NCBI GenBank assembly: GCA_037178975.1
Contig: JASJZH010000001.1
Span: 2,914,001-2,978,000, forward strand
Reading direction: 5' to 3'
DNA length: 64,000 bases
From: Oscheius tipulae
Lineage: Eukaryota; Nematoda; Chromadorea; Rhabditida; Rhabditidae
Shown here: positions 1-12,216 of the stretch, one piece after another
How the letters are laid out: each line of letters begins with the position of its first letter
Position numbering within the stretch: the stretch's first letter is position 1
The notes under the pieces: generated by a model
Database searches by the model: none
What the model was told of the DNA's origin: nothing
What the model saw: only the letters and a program-made list of their open reading frames with translations
Position numbers and translations under genes: made by a program

Positions 1-3000
1 TTTCCGCGAGGCTGGATCAGGTTCGCTTCGGGACCACTAAAATGTATTTTGAGGCTGAAAGGAAAAGCGACAACTCACGTGACAGTCATGTTGTAACCGG
101 CCTGTACCTTTCCACCGAGCATGCTGCTGTAGTCACAGGAGACCTCGTAGAGCTGATCCATTGAGGTGACCAGACCAGGAATTCCCAAATTGTTTGTCTG
201 GACGACGACGGTAGTCTTGTAAGTTCCGTTGAGGAGGTCAACGAGCCCACAGTCTCTGCTCTCAACCTGTCTCTTGTGTCTGAAGTCTTCGAGCTGTTCC
301 TTGACGAGCTCAGTCTTCTCTCCCTTCTCTCCCTCCTTCTTCTCTTCCTCGAGAGTGATGGGTCTCATTCCGAAGTCCTTTGGCAGTCCGAGGACAAGAG
401 TCGCGGATGGGCTGTTGGTGACCTCAACACGGCAAGTATCAAACTTGTTCTTGACGAAGACGACTCCGGAGAAAGCCTCGGCATTGTCGACCTGAACCTT
501 GATGCCCTCGTAGTTGCAGATGGTCTTGATAGCGTCGGAGGGGACGTTAACTGGGGGTCCGATGGGGACGGTAGCCTCAGGCTTGCGGCTCTTGTGTCCT
601 TGTTCCTTGAGATGCGGCTTCTTGGCCTTCTTGTTCTCGAGCAACTCGCTCTTGTGATCCTTGCCAGTAACAGTTCCAGACACACGATGATTGGGAGGAG
701 GTACGTTGGCGGCAGCAGAGAATCCTGTGTCTTCCTCCTTCACCACACAGAGATTCTTGTAGAAGTCGACGTGCTCGTTGGCCTCAGCATCACCGTCGAT
801 AGCATCGAAGATGTCACAGCTGCCATGACGGCGGTTGTAGTTGACTCCGGCGCATCTGGAAATGTTTGATGATCTCTCTATTGAAAGAACTGAGGGAGTC
901 AAATACCCGTCCGAGTTGGACCGCGACCTTTGCCTCATGGCGCAGTCGATTAGCGGTTAGGATAGGGCGCAAATGACCTGGGCTCCATCCCAATTGGCAA
1001 ACTATTTTTTGTTTCGGTGTAAACTAGGAGAAATCACGTTCTATCAGTTTTCCAACTCTAAAATTTCAATGATGCGCGCCGGATTCAAACAGCTAAGACT
1101 CCTAGAGGCAGCAGAACTTACGTAGGATTTCCAGCACAGACTTCAAGGCAGCTGTGAAGAGCGACAGTCTTATAGCTTTTGGCGGCAATTCCTCTCTGCT
1201 TGGTATGGAGGTAGCGAGAGAAGAGAGCGTCGTCCTTGTTGGCAGAGCAATCAGCTTCGACTAGAGGAAGAGCTTTAAAGGGTGCACAATTGAGGCTTTA
1301 AGCGGAGAAAAGAGATTAATTGCATGCGGTTTGGTATTAATAGTGGGTGTGAGAACCAACCTGCCAGACAGTGCATGTTGTAGAGATCGACTCCGGAACG
1401 GACGGCCGGACGGAGAGTCGTGGTCGAGTCGTCAAGGAAGAGCAGATCGCAAGATCCGGTGGCCTTGTCGTAGTTGAAACTGCGACACTTTTCCGGCGAG
1501 AGTTCCCAGCACTTCTTCATGCATTCCTGGACTCCCTTGCCGGAGCTCTTGACCACATGGAGGTCGCTCTCGCCCTCGGGAAGAGCAGCATTGATGGTGC
1601 GGACGGCCTTGAGATGACTACCAGCAGGGCACTTTTCAGTCTCCAGATGACATGAGATGTCAAAGTAGTCGACTTGGAAGTCGTCTCCTTCGGCAATGAA
1701 GAGGTCGGGCTTCGAGGCTCTGGATTCGGCATTCAGGATGCACTCCTGCTCGTTGTAGTAGTACATGACGGACTTGCACATGAAGTTGTCACCGGTCTCT
1801 GGGGGAGGGCTGAAAGTTGAGCATTGATTTGAAGTTTAGTATCTATCTCTAGTCTCTTGGTGTCTCTCATCCTAGCTTTTCCCACAATATTGAGACCCTA
1901 CGACTACAAAAACAGACCGGCTGGCGTACCAGACATGTTCCTATTCTCTGTCACTTTTGGGATCAAGGATTTGGTATTGCAGTTTTGTAATGGTACTTTA
2001 AAAAGAGGTACTTCAAAAATGTGAATACCTATTTTCTATCAAATCAACTCACTTGGTACACTGGTCCAGGCACATGGTAACGGAGGGTACGTTCTCCATG
2101 ACGAAGGCAGCAAATCCGACCAAAATCTTCTGCTGAACTCGGGTGAAGGAGGGAACATTGCGGCAGGTGTTGGGAGAGGCGAAGCACTTCTTTTCGAAGT
2201 AGGTCCATCCTTCAGTAGCGACCAGATTACCACGTCCGAGAGGGGTAGAACGCTCGTCGGAGAGAACACAGGTACGGCTGGCGTTGTTGTACATGAAGGA
2301 CTTGCAGTTGAAGTCGTTGGCAGTCTGGGACAGACGCTGGGTGCACAGAGACTGGCAGGAGTCGAGGTCGACGTTTATGATCTTGTCGAGCTCGTTCTCA
2401 AGCTGCTTGCCTTCAACAGCAATGTACTGGGTGACGTAGGGAGCGTAGCATTGGGCTGAAAAATGGTATCTTCACTGGTTACTGCGAGCCTTTCTATTTC
2501 TCCCCTATACCCGCCTGCAGCAGTTTTGCCGCGTTGCGCAGTCGGTTAGCAACCCGACTACGGAACAGTCGACCCCCATATTCAAGTTTGGGCTTTTTCG
2601 ACCCCTGAACTTACAGCCAGCACAGTTGTTGTCCATGTAGATGACAGTATCGTCGAGCTCATCAGTGAAGAGATCAGGACGGTCCAGACGATCCTCGGTA
2701 TTCAGAATGCACTCCTTGTCTGTCGGGTAGAACATGGCTGACTCGCACTCGAATCCATAGGTGTCGAAGCTGTTCAGACAGGCAGTCATGCATTCCTTGG
2801 CCGTAGTAGCCGTGACAACTTCTCTGGCGAAACCGACGAGCAGCTTCTGGGGGAAGATGTCAAATTGGAAGGGAGACGAGCAGACACGATCGCTCTAAAG
2901 ATTTGCTATTGTATTGATAGGCAGATACTTACAGTGACGCAGCTCTTGGAAAGGAATTTGGCTCCGACGGACTTCGTCTCTTCGCCCTGACCGTAGACTT

Positions 3001-3740
3001 TGCAGTTGGCAGCCGAGAACTCGACTCCGTGGCAGTCGAGAGATGTGGCACAATGGTCAGAGCAGTCGGTAAGAGAGACAGCTGGGATGGTTCGAATCAC
3101 ACTGCCGTAGGTGGCATTGTGGCGGAGGAGGAAGACGGTCTGTTCACCGGCTCCACAGACACCAACTGAGGCTGAAAAACAAAGAGTTTGATGTCGTGAG
3201 AGAGCGAAATCACAGGTCTAATACTGCTGGATTGACTACCAGAAGACTGAACTTTCAGTACAGTTCACCTATATTCTCTTGACTCATCTTAATAAGTTGT
3301 CTGGTTATCCCCAGATCCTCTGTCAAGTCTACTAATGAGATAAGAAGTCAATAGAGTACGGGATAACTATACTGTAACAGAACTACAAGGAGTCAGTTGA
3401 TGCGCAGCTCTTCCCAAATCCTTTTCAGAACTACTTCCTACAAACTTTCTACTGTACATAGCGTAATCCGACTCATTCTCACTCGTATTATCTGCCCAAA
3501 AGCATGAACTGTTGTGGAATGAAGTCTCTCAAGAAAAGCTGCACCTGCTGGTTAAGCACCCTGTTCTCGTCATCCTGACCCCGTTATCAACAGTCATTTC
3601 AGTTTTCTCGCAACTGCGTACTATCTGGGTCATATATGGGTGTGGTAACCTACCCCCGAATTAGGAAAAGGAAACTCACGAAGATGTTCGACAGCGATTG
3701 CTGAGGCCAGTACTGTCAAGAGTACGACGGCCGGCTTCAT
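1..3740 (-). CDS. noah-1: NOAH-1-like PAN/ZP cuticle protein (5' part, runs off the left edge)
   Basis: Extracellular-matrix protein of the NompA/NOAH family, which links epidermis to the external cuticle during embryonic shaping and moulting. The ATG at 3740 opens a hydrophobic signal peptide (MKPAVVLLTVLASAIAVE). Exons as read: 3680-3740, 2933-3171, 2615-2894, 2053-2455, 1361-1809, 1122-1260, 79-855 and 1-54 (open). The exons from 3171 down to about 855 encode successive Cys-rich PAN/Apple modules (for example CVVKEEDTG and MHCLAG contexts). Exon 79-855 enters the ZP domain (CNYEGIKVQV, FDTCRVEV, PKDFGMRPI), and the last exon reads ANLIQPRG, typical of NOAH-1. A basic, Lys-rich linker lies between the PAN and ZP parts. 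The rest of the ZP domain and the C-terminal membrane anchor lie beyond base 1. Phases agree across all junctions. A TTTTTCCAG acceptor near 3772 may be a trans-splice site. Confidence 0.87.
2530..2550 (+). repeat. Isolated tRNA box A-like motif in a noah-1 intron
   Basis: GCGCAGTCGGTTAGC at 2536-2550 resembles the box A of the element at 38256. A similar motif, TGGCGCAGTCGATTAGC, lies at 938-954 in another noah-1 intron. No convincing box B follows either one, so these are fragments at best. Confidence 0.35.
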
Positions 3741-3774
3741 TTCGGGGACAATCGGCCCAACTGCCCACCTGGAA

Positions 3775-6700
3775 AAATCGAGGTTGAGGATTATTGAGAG
3801 GGAAAGTGTCAAGAGATCCGTTCGGGCGGGAGAGTCCACTTGAAACGTTTCCTTTTCCCGGAAAGGATTTGGGAGTTCGGAGACAGGAGAACAGAATAGG
3901 GAGAAACATACAGGGCTCACGGTACAATGACTAATTATTGGTTTTTGATGTATCAGGTTTGGACCGGACATGCGTGTACGGAAAATTAGTAAAATGGGGT
4001 AGGGGAATGAAAGGGTTTAGAGTAGGGTCTTAGTAGGACAGTTGGAAAGGGGAATCCTTGAACAGGTGAAAGGAAGACTTTCACTGTAAGAGAACGTTGG
4101 GTACCCTCTCGACTGTAAGTAACTTTACCTACAAAGAAGTAATAGTAGACATTGAGGTTTAGTCTAATGCCTAACCCTCCAAGTTCAGACAACTGAAGGT
4201 ATGTAACAATACTTCGATTAAAAGTCCTTTGTTCGAATAAGTTCTGAGTCTTGTGGGAAGGATGAATTGACGATATCAAGTGCTACGAAGTAGACAGAAC
4301 TACTGACTGACTCTGACTTGTGATGTCAGGAGATAGTTGTACTCTTGATTCTGAGCAACTGGATCAAAGTTGGACAACAGCGAAGAGTTCGAGTGTTCTG
4401 CACCTTTTCTAGTTCAAATTTATGTCAGTTACTTACAATTAGAGTCAAGCACACGCTTGACCGTCTCGTGGCTGTCCCAACGAAAATTTCGGTCGTGGGA
4501 AGAGCTTCTGAGACTAGGAGGCTCTTACGAACTGAACATGGAAGAGAGGAACTCTGACAGTATTCAAGAGTCAAGAAACAACCTATTCCCGTAAAATGTT
4601 GTGAAAGTTATGATCGAAAGGGCGGCTATATATTCAAATGGCGTGAGAGATCCATGACCCTCCGCCCCCAGACATCTCCGGTATCTTTGTCCCGACCGGC
4701 TGACTCAACCCCAGATAACCAAATCAAATCCCGCGCACGAAAAATCGCCATTCTTGCGGCTAGTTTTTGGTGGCGGACAGGTGGTTTGGCTCCGGAACAG
4801 ATTGAAAAAGAGAGAAGGGATGGATGTGCGGATAAATGTAGGTGTGTGTCGGGAGGAGAAAACGACTGCGTGATAAGAATCAAAGTGGGTCAAAGGAAGT
4901 CAAGGCCAAGTGTGTCTGTCCCGAGAGGCGAGAGAGATTGTCGAAATGCCGAGAGAAATAGCCGACAAGGAGAGATGTTGCAATTGTTGCACAACGCTTG
5001 TTCGAAACAAAACTTGGCGAAACTACCAAAATTTTTAGAACTTCTTGAGCAGATCAATTTCTCTTTACAGCTAGAAGGTATGGTCTTCCAGTCTAGCAAT
5101 GTTCTCTAAAGTTAACAGATCTTACCTCCACCGTTTGTACCATGTGTCCGACCACTGCTCTGGATTTTCAGAAGAAAAATATGTCAATAAATGGAGAGCA
5201 GGGTGAGGAGATAGTTTGTCGATTGTTGAAAGGTATCGACGAGAGAAAAGAGATGGGTTTCAATGGTAATTCGGCTTATCACTATGCCAGTTCATAGAGA
5301 GCCACTCAACTGAAAAGTCGTAGGTTTCTCATGGACCTTAGGTCCAGTGAAAATTAATTCAGAATTGCCTCGGTATATAGCCCAAACTACTAGATCTTAA
5401 TTTTTGGATCGGTCAACACTTTAGGATTACACAAAACTTTTTGGACTTTCTCAAAGGTTCGGTGATAGTTTGCTCGAACTTTGAAAACAGAAAAACTGGG
5501 ACTACACGACCTATGCAGTGAAAAAGTTTTTTAGTACAAGGTAACCATCCAACTCCTGTTCTAAACATCTTTCCGTGTGGTTCTACTGGAGCTACCGTAG
5601 CTGAGCAACTTTCAGCACAGGAGTTCAAAACATTCCAACCTCCATTTCTGAAGGCTTATTAAGCAAAATAGACTGATAGGGTGGTGAAAGGGAGAGTTAT
5701 GAGAGTCGAGCTCGATATGGAAAGGACTGAATCAAATACCAACAAGATAGTTCCCGTAGGGTACTGTGCTGCAGTAAGGATAAAGATAAGAGAGTCCAAA
5801 AACGATAGGATATGTGTCTGTCCATGAATGCACAGCCTTGGGCCCGAGTAGACTCTCTGTGTCCACGAAGAGAGATCTTCCGGCGCCGATTATTGTCCGA
5901 GATAAACCAGGGCGGTGCACTCTGTCAGGGTCAGTGTTATCCGCGCAGTGGTACGGAAGAGGCTTATCAGAAGGGAGAGAGCGACTGTTAGGTTAACCGA
6001 AGGCGAATGGCGGAGAAGAATTCCAGCTAATTTGGGGCAGGCGCCCCTTCGCGTTTTTGACCCGGATCCCCACCCTACCATCCACAGCCATTTGACCGAC
6101 ATGAGCACGAGTCATTTTTGCACTAGCACCAGCAAAAAGGGGATAATGGTTGACCTTACAGTAGTCCGCAATTGTTGGGGATTAATACTGTAGACACAGC
6201 GAGGCCGAGTAACCTTCAGTCTTTTTGGATGAGAAATAAATGTCTGGATACTGTAAGAGGGAAACAGAAACAGAGTCAACTGAGGTTGTGAAGAGTCCAA
6301 ACTTTTTCTCTTTAGCCTTCAAATAAAGCGAAGAGTACTTTAGCGGAGAAGTGAAATCACAAGTCGAGAGGTTTGGAACGGGCGTTCTGGCATAGAGTTA
6401 CAGCTATAAAAGGGATCGACTATCCGACAGAATAGTGTATTCTATGAAGTGGAATAGTGCTCAGTTTCCAAAGAAATACGATGGTAAGTCCGTGTAGTAG
6501 GCCTGTGAATAAGGAACTGTTGTATCATGAAGTAGTCAGATGTTGACCATCTCTGTGGAAAAACTCAAAGGATACAGATGTCTCATAGACTGTGGTCCAT
6601 CACTGTATCCGCTGTTTTGTACTATACTGAAGCGGGAAGTTTTCTAATTTCTTTTCTAAGAAGCCGGCTCTGAAGAATTGTGACAGTATTGTGACAGCTT

Positions 6701-7415
6701 TTCTGCCGACTGCTCCCGATCTTTCTCAAGTAGCTCGACTCACTGCAAACAAACGTATTGTTTCTCTTTTGGACTAGCAAGTGATCTCGGTTCTTGGCAC
6801 GGAGATTACATATATCTTCTTCGTCTAGCAGTCTAGGTTATCCATTCCTTACTAAATTGGACGGGTATGATACAATTGCTTTGTAACAGGGCTCCTTTAT
6901 TCTCAGAATCGGGCAAAGTTTCCACTTCACAGTTGTCTTCTGACATTCATCTCTATTTCAAAGACCTGATTGCTCGCTTGACTGGCTCCTCTGGAAACGC
7001 TGTCCTCTTTCAGTACTGATCTAGCTACTCCCTGTACTCATCAGATTCAAACCTTTCCCCATTATTCTCTCACAAAAGTGGATCAGTGCTAATAGTGCGT
7101 GTTCTAGTGGTCATCTTTCTTCCAATTTTCCGCTCACACAGAATCAATGTACCGGAAAGGGCTTCCTCTCGCGCACTGTCCCACTTGTCCAGAATTCTTC
7201 ACTCGGCTATCAGTGCGTCGCGTCGAAAGTAACAGTAGTCGGCTGGTAGGGCCATCCTCCCATCTAATCTCTGCTGGAGAGACACGCGGCCTTGACCGTT
7301 ATAAGCATTTGTCGGATAAGAGAGCGGCGTCGTCGTAGAGATCCGTTAACTGTTAGGACAGGGAACAATTCATTGATCAACAAATAACAGAAAATCGTAA
7401 CAATAACAAAATGGT
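3775..7415. other. Intergenic region between noah-1 and BOP1
   Basis: About 3.6 kb with no convincing gene. It must hold the noah-1 promoter (noah-1 reads leftward). Open frames here, such as 4654-5109, lack protein-like composition and splice support. The one ordered signal is a TATAAAAG at 6405-6412 on the + strand, 69 bp upstream of an ATG that is followed directly by a GTAAGT donor (6481-6488). A 40-codon open stretch after an AG near 6660 could be joined to it, but no family was recognised. Confidence 0.5.
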
Positions 7416-10400
7416 CTAGTAGCTGAAGAGAGCGATCGAACCGTCGGCTCCGGCTGTGAGCAGCCATGGCTGAGTCGGGTGCCAGACGCAGTCCAGCATA
7501 CAGAGTCCTTCGATCTGAATTCGGTTTTTTCTATTGGAAAATAAAGAAAGGTTACTGTAGAATGGCCGCGGAGTCTCTTGACGGGGTAGATCTCATTGTC
7601 GCGGGAGAAGTCGTTGTGGATGCGGGCGTAGTAGATCATCGCTGTACCGTCGTCACTGGCTGTCGCCAGAAGAGGATATCTGGAAATGCACTCTTTAAAT
7701 GAATCAAGATATTTTGAGGAACCAGTAAGAATTTTGAAGCATTCTACAGTTCCTGCCACAAGAAATTTCAAGGAGCTGGTGAGTCTTCTGTCCAGAAACT
7801 TTGTATTATAACTGGGCGAGTACATGGCAGGTTCTCTACGCAAAACATCTTTAGAACATTGAGAGAACTTCTCTAATATCTATGCTCCCACTATGATAGC
7901 CTAAGCCTGCTGCTTTGGGACCTTTCTCTAAATGGGAAATTGCCTATTCTTTGTCCTTCCAATTAGCTGCATGTTAGCTCTTGCCGGACAACCACTGCCT
8001 GATTGTAATAGAAATAAATAAAGGTAGGAATTCAGAATCTGACTCAAACTCTCGCAATCTAAGAGCATTCAAATTCCTATATAAAAACTAATTGACCAAA
8101 CTATCTTTCTCGAAAGTAAGTTTTGAAAAAAAAAATGTATCTGGGCACTTCAGGCCTGGCCAACTCGATTGACCAGGTAAAGAGCCTGGTCCCATCGAGA
8201 TAGTCAAGCTCAGTGGCTCACTAATTACAATGTTTACGATTTCAATCAACATTTCGACCAAACAAACCCTTCCTGCTCGTAGATCTTTCACACCCAAAAA
8301 AAAACCCTACCTCTTGTGATAAGCCGTAGCTCTGATAGCCGAGCTGTGATGTTTGAACGTTTTCCAGGGCTTGTTGGATAGCTGTAAATCCATCCAAGAG
8401 AACTTTCTGTCGAGACTGCCGATCAGCAGATTCTCTCCGGCATTGTCGGGTACCATCGAGCTGATGTGTTTCAGTCCGGTCACACACTTCTTCAGCAGCT
8501 GACACTTGGCCAAATCGTAGACTCGAATATGAATCTTCGTGGCGACGAAGAGCTGCGGATGCGTGGGATGGAAGGCCACCGTCTGCACGTGTCCTTTTCT
8601 CTTCGTGAACGGACATTGGGAACGGGCTTTGCTCAGCTGATGAATGTAGACGGACTGGGCAATATCCTCTGTGGCTACTGTAGCCACATAGTCGCCCTTG
8701 GCATGCCAAGCCACCTTGCGAACCTCATTCGGCATTCTGATGACCACACGGTCACGGCTCCGTCGCCACTCGATCTTGCTCTCACTCTCTCCTACAGGCA
8801 TCTCCTTCATCACCCTCTCCGTCTCCGACACGACCAGTTTGTCGCCGCACTGCGTATTAATGATTGCGATCTGAATTCGTGATTTATCGATGAAAAGAGG
8901 GGAAAATACCTCTCGACCCTGGTAAGAAACGGCCAACATGCTCCATTTGGAATTGGGACAGAAGGCGACCGAGGTTACTGGTCCGTCGACTTTGAAGGTC
9001 TGGAAATGGGGGAATTCGAGGCTTTAGCAACTTCAAGTTTAGGAATGAGCATTTGCAATAGTTGGTTGCTGAAGCATGCGGATTTTCAGCAGATAATGAT
9101 GGTATTTTGAGTTTGTTTCTATATCCTCAACCTAATATTTTCAGCAAAATGAGCAGGGTACAGGTCAAGAGAAACTGCGGGAACGCAGCAGTAGATATTA
9201 GTCCGATCCTTATTCGACATAAAGATACAAGATCGGACTGTACTCTTGTCACAAGCCCTCAATTCTTTTCACCACAAGGAACGCCCTTTTTGGGCTTCTC
9301 ACTCAATTGAAAACCCTCGAAGTACTGTAAATAATCTATTTTAAATTGTCCTCGCGTCTCTGTCTGTCTGTCTGTCTGAAGCCAATATTGCCAATTAGTG
9401 AGCACTATTTTGTGCGCACACTAATTGTTGGCAAGTCAAGCCAAATCGAGTCAGTTTGGGAGATAGCTTCGTTGGGAGGATGTTGCTCCTATCACGGTAC
9501 CTCGATTGGCGGGAATGCGGAAAGGTTGAAGTGTGAGGAAAGGGTCACGACAGTTGGACAGAAGGAAGTAGAAATCGAGCAGTTTTGGAAGGATGATTAT
9601 TGGCATTGAGCCCCAAAGGGCGATAGCATTACTTGGACAGAGAGTTGGGTCGAGGAATGGGAAATGGGTTCAAAGAGTGAAAGGGAAGCGGGTTGAGGGA
9701 TAGAAAGTGGGGTCAAAGAGTGGGAAGTGGGTTTCACTGATTAGAGATGGTCATTAGCAATCGTTTTTGCTGGGGAAAGGACAAGATAGATATGCCTCAA
9801 AAGGCGCAACAAGTTAGGCTACCGCCCCGAAGGGAGGGAATGCGGACAGGTTGAAGTGGGAGGAAAAGGTCACGGCAGTTGGACAGAAGAAAGTAGGAAT
9901 CGAGCAGTTTTGGAAGAATCGGATTATTACTGGCATTGAGCCCCAAGGGGCGTTAGCATTACTTGTTTTTGTTTAGAAAAAAAGTTACTACTTCAATGGT
10001 TTTTTTGAGGTAGCAACTAATCGCTGCGACAAACGCAAAGCAAAATTTTCGATGCACTTCCAGTTCACTAATTGTTATCGAATGACCAAGGTAAAGAGCG
10101 TTTCTACTATTAAGCTTCTCTCCGTTTTCAATTCAGCTGGGTTATTCTGCCAAAAGGAAATTGCAACACTGATTATGAGAGCTCGAGAGACTAGTCTTTT
10201 TCGAGCAAAAAGCAGTTAGATGAACCATATTTGCATCAAAACTTCGAGCAAGCACATTCGACGAATTTTTAGCACAAACATCCTAGGGCATTCACATTTT
10301 GAAATCGAACAGAGGCGTAGTAGAGTAAATTAGACTCGAACGAATATAACAATGTAACATAGAATCAAAGTCGAACAAACCTTGATGCATCGACCAGAAT

Positions 10401-11920
10401 CCATCATCCAGATCCTGACAGTTCCGTCTTCTCCACCACTGGCCAAGAGCTCGCCCTTTTCGGGTTCGACACAAATCGAACGAACTTGTCCCTGGTGTCC
10501 ACGCATATAGAAAGCCAAGGTGGTAGGGAACGGTTTCAAATCATTCGGATTCGGGAGATCGGGCAGCAGCTCGGATGGGTCGCATTGTATCTTCATCTTT
10601 CGTTGTCGCGGAGCCAGATAGAGATCGAGACAACGCTCGAAGCGCTCCGTGATAAATTTGTCGTACTGAGGAACCTGAACTTTTGATATGTTTAAAAAAA
10701 AAAGGACAAAAACCTTTCTAAGAGCATCAAACTTCTGCGGCAAGAAGCTGATCTGTCGGTCTTCCGGCTCCAAAGACTCCCATTTTTTCTTCTCGTCTTC
10801 GTCCAGGAGATACTCCGCGGGTGGATTGTAGCTCTCGGCATGAATTGGCAGAGCTACCTTCGGGGCCGGCATATGGACTCGCATTCTGGACAGTTCGGAG
10901 CGGGTCTTGTGCTCGAGAGTGTCCTCCGAGGCCCAGAGATCGTAGACCTTGTTCGTTTCTTTCGGCTGTTTGGGACCCTTGGCCCAGCCCATCTTGATCG
11001 CGTGGACCATTCGACCGACCATGCGGATCTCATCCTTCGACGGGATGAATCGGGCCTTTGGCTCAGGTCTGAAAATGTGAGAATAAAAACTATTCTTCAT
11101 GTCTTTTTTATTTTTGATTGTGCTAAAGTCATTTTTTCGTGGTCATCTTCGTTAATTTATACAGCACACCACACATGTTAGAGCACATCTATAATCCTCA
11201 GCTTTTCCCACGTTTTCTGCCAGTCTATCCTTGTCAGCAACTCTATCTATTACTTCAAAATTCCGAAAGTCAGCCTGTTCACATGAAAGCTTTTAAACTA
11301 TTCTGCTTGTTACAAGGACAGGGGTGAACAAACAATGTACCCTAGCCACAGCAATAACCTTGTTTCAATTCAGGAACAACAACAAAACGCTACCTGTTAT
11401 CGATGGGATGAATCTCCTTCTGCGACGAGTAGATGTCGAGGAAGGGCTCGTAGGGATTGAAGGTAGCCGACGGGTACTTTCCAGTGGCAATGTTTCGAAT
11501 CTTCTCAATTTGTTCGTCCGTGAGTGTGATATCTCCACCACTCTGTCGGTCGAAAACCTTCCTCCAATAGTCCGGATCCTCCATCTTCTCGAGGAATGTG
11601 TCAATTTCGCCCTTCTTCACAGCCTTAACAATCTTCTCGCCGTGCTTGTCGTAGCCAATGTGCTCCTCGTCGTCGTACCAGTTGATGGGAATGTTGCCGA
11701 TCGTGTTCCTGAGATCCTAAACGTTATTAGTTCTCAAAAAAAAAGTGCCAAAACAAACTTCCTCGTCAGAAGAATCGTAGTCATACTCATCTGGCTTCTT
11801 CACGCCATTCTGAGCCTCCTCTTTGACCTCTTTCAGCTCCTCTTTCGCCGTTGTTTCGGCCTTCACCTCGGCCTGCCGCTTCTTGGCCACTTTCTTCGTT
11901 TTAGCTCCTCCTGCAGCCAT
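7416..11920 (-). CDS. BOP1: BOP1/Erb1 ribosome-biogenesis WD40 protein
   Basis: Subunit of the PeBoW complex (Pes1-Bop1-WDR12) acting in the nucleolus on 27S/32S pre-rRNA processing for the large ribosomal subunit. Exons: 11759-11920, 11394-11716, 10714-11068, 10381-10674, 8911-8999 (donor 8909/8910), 8311-8870, 7556-7679 and 7416-7514. With the donor at 8909 they total 2,007 bp, or 668 codons plus stop. Residues 1-55 are Lys/Glu-rich and acidic (DYDSSDEE). The BOP1NT domain follows ([28 protein letters not shown]), then WD40 repeats ([60 protein letters not shown]) and the terminal [20 protein letters not shown]. Two introns are only 39 and 41 bp, while the intron at 9000-10380 is filled with repeats. 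A TTTAG acceptor lies 10 bases before the ATG. The LAP1-like gene is 296 bp upstream on the same strand, so an operon is possible. Confidence 0.93.
9390..9433. repeat. Imperfect hairpin in the BOP1 intron
   Basis: GCCAATTAGTG at about 9390-9400 is mirrored by CACTAATTGTTGGC at about 9420-9433, enclosing an AT-rich loop with further GCAC/GTGC pairing. It sits directly after a (TGTC)n run at 9361-9377. Probably the remnant of a foldback element. Confidence 0.5.
9511..9635. repeat. Intronic repeat, copy 1 (BOP1 intron)
   Basis: About 125 bp starting GGGAATGCGG and ending TAGCATTACTTG. It is closely matched by 9836-9965 in the same intron, with shared internal words such as CAGTTGGACAGAAG and GAGCAGTTTTGGAAG and the end GGCATTGAGCCCCAA. 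The two copies have the same orientation and are separated by about 200 bp of simple GGGTTCAAAGAGTG-type sequence that is itself internally repeated. Confidence 0.8.
9808..9965. mobile_element. MITE-like element with terminal inverted repeats (BOP1 intron)
   Basis: The left end (about 9808) reads CAAGTTAGGCTACCGCCCC. The right end is the imperfect complement: its reverse strand reads CAAGTAATGCTAACGCCCC. The body (9836-9965) is the second copy of the repeat at 9511-9635. The two ends agree at most positions, which suggests a short non-autonomous DNA element. Target-site duplications were not resolved, and no transposase is present. Confidence 0.5.
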
Positions 11921-12216
11921 TTTGAAGGCCTAAAGATGGTCAGAAATCACAATTGAATGAGTTAGAAGTATGGAATGCTTCTGACATGAGCCGAAAAAAT
12001 TTGTAATGGACTATAAGTTTCATTTGCGTTTACAGAAAGGACCTGGGAATAGATTGTGAGAGAGGGAGGGAATACGAGGGGTTCTGTATGCACATTCTAG
12101 CAATTTTGAGCAAAAAATTGTTACAAACTACCGGTAAGATAATAAAGGGAAAGAATAGATGACAGTTACGAGATCTGTTAGGATATGAACCGAGATTACT
12201 GCTGTGGAAAAGGGAT

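Noticed and set aside
276-869. 197-codon frame antisense to noah-1 with Leu/Ser/Asp-rich product
   Set aside because: Mirror of the Lys/Glu-rich coding strand of noah-1; a shadow frame.
4654-5109. 151-codon open frame on the + strand
   Set aside because: No splice-linked neighbours, no motif, and a composition not like the real genes here; treated as chance.
6405-6560. Spliced-leader RNA gene (donor GTAAGT shortly after a possible start)
   Set aside because: No SL1/SL2-like leader before the donor and no Sm-site AATTTTTGG downstream.
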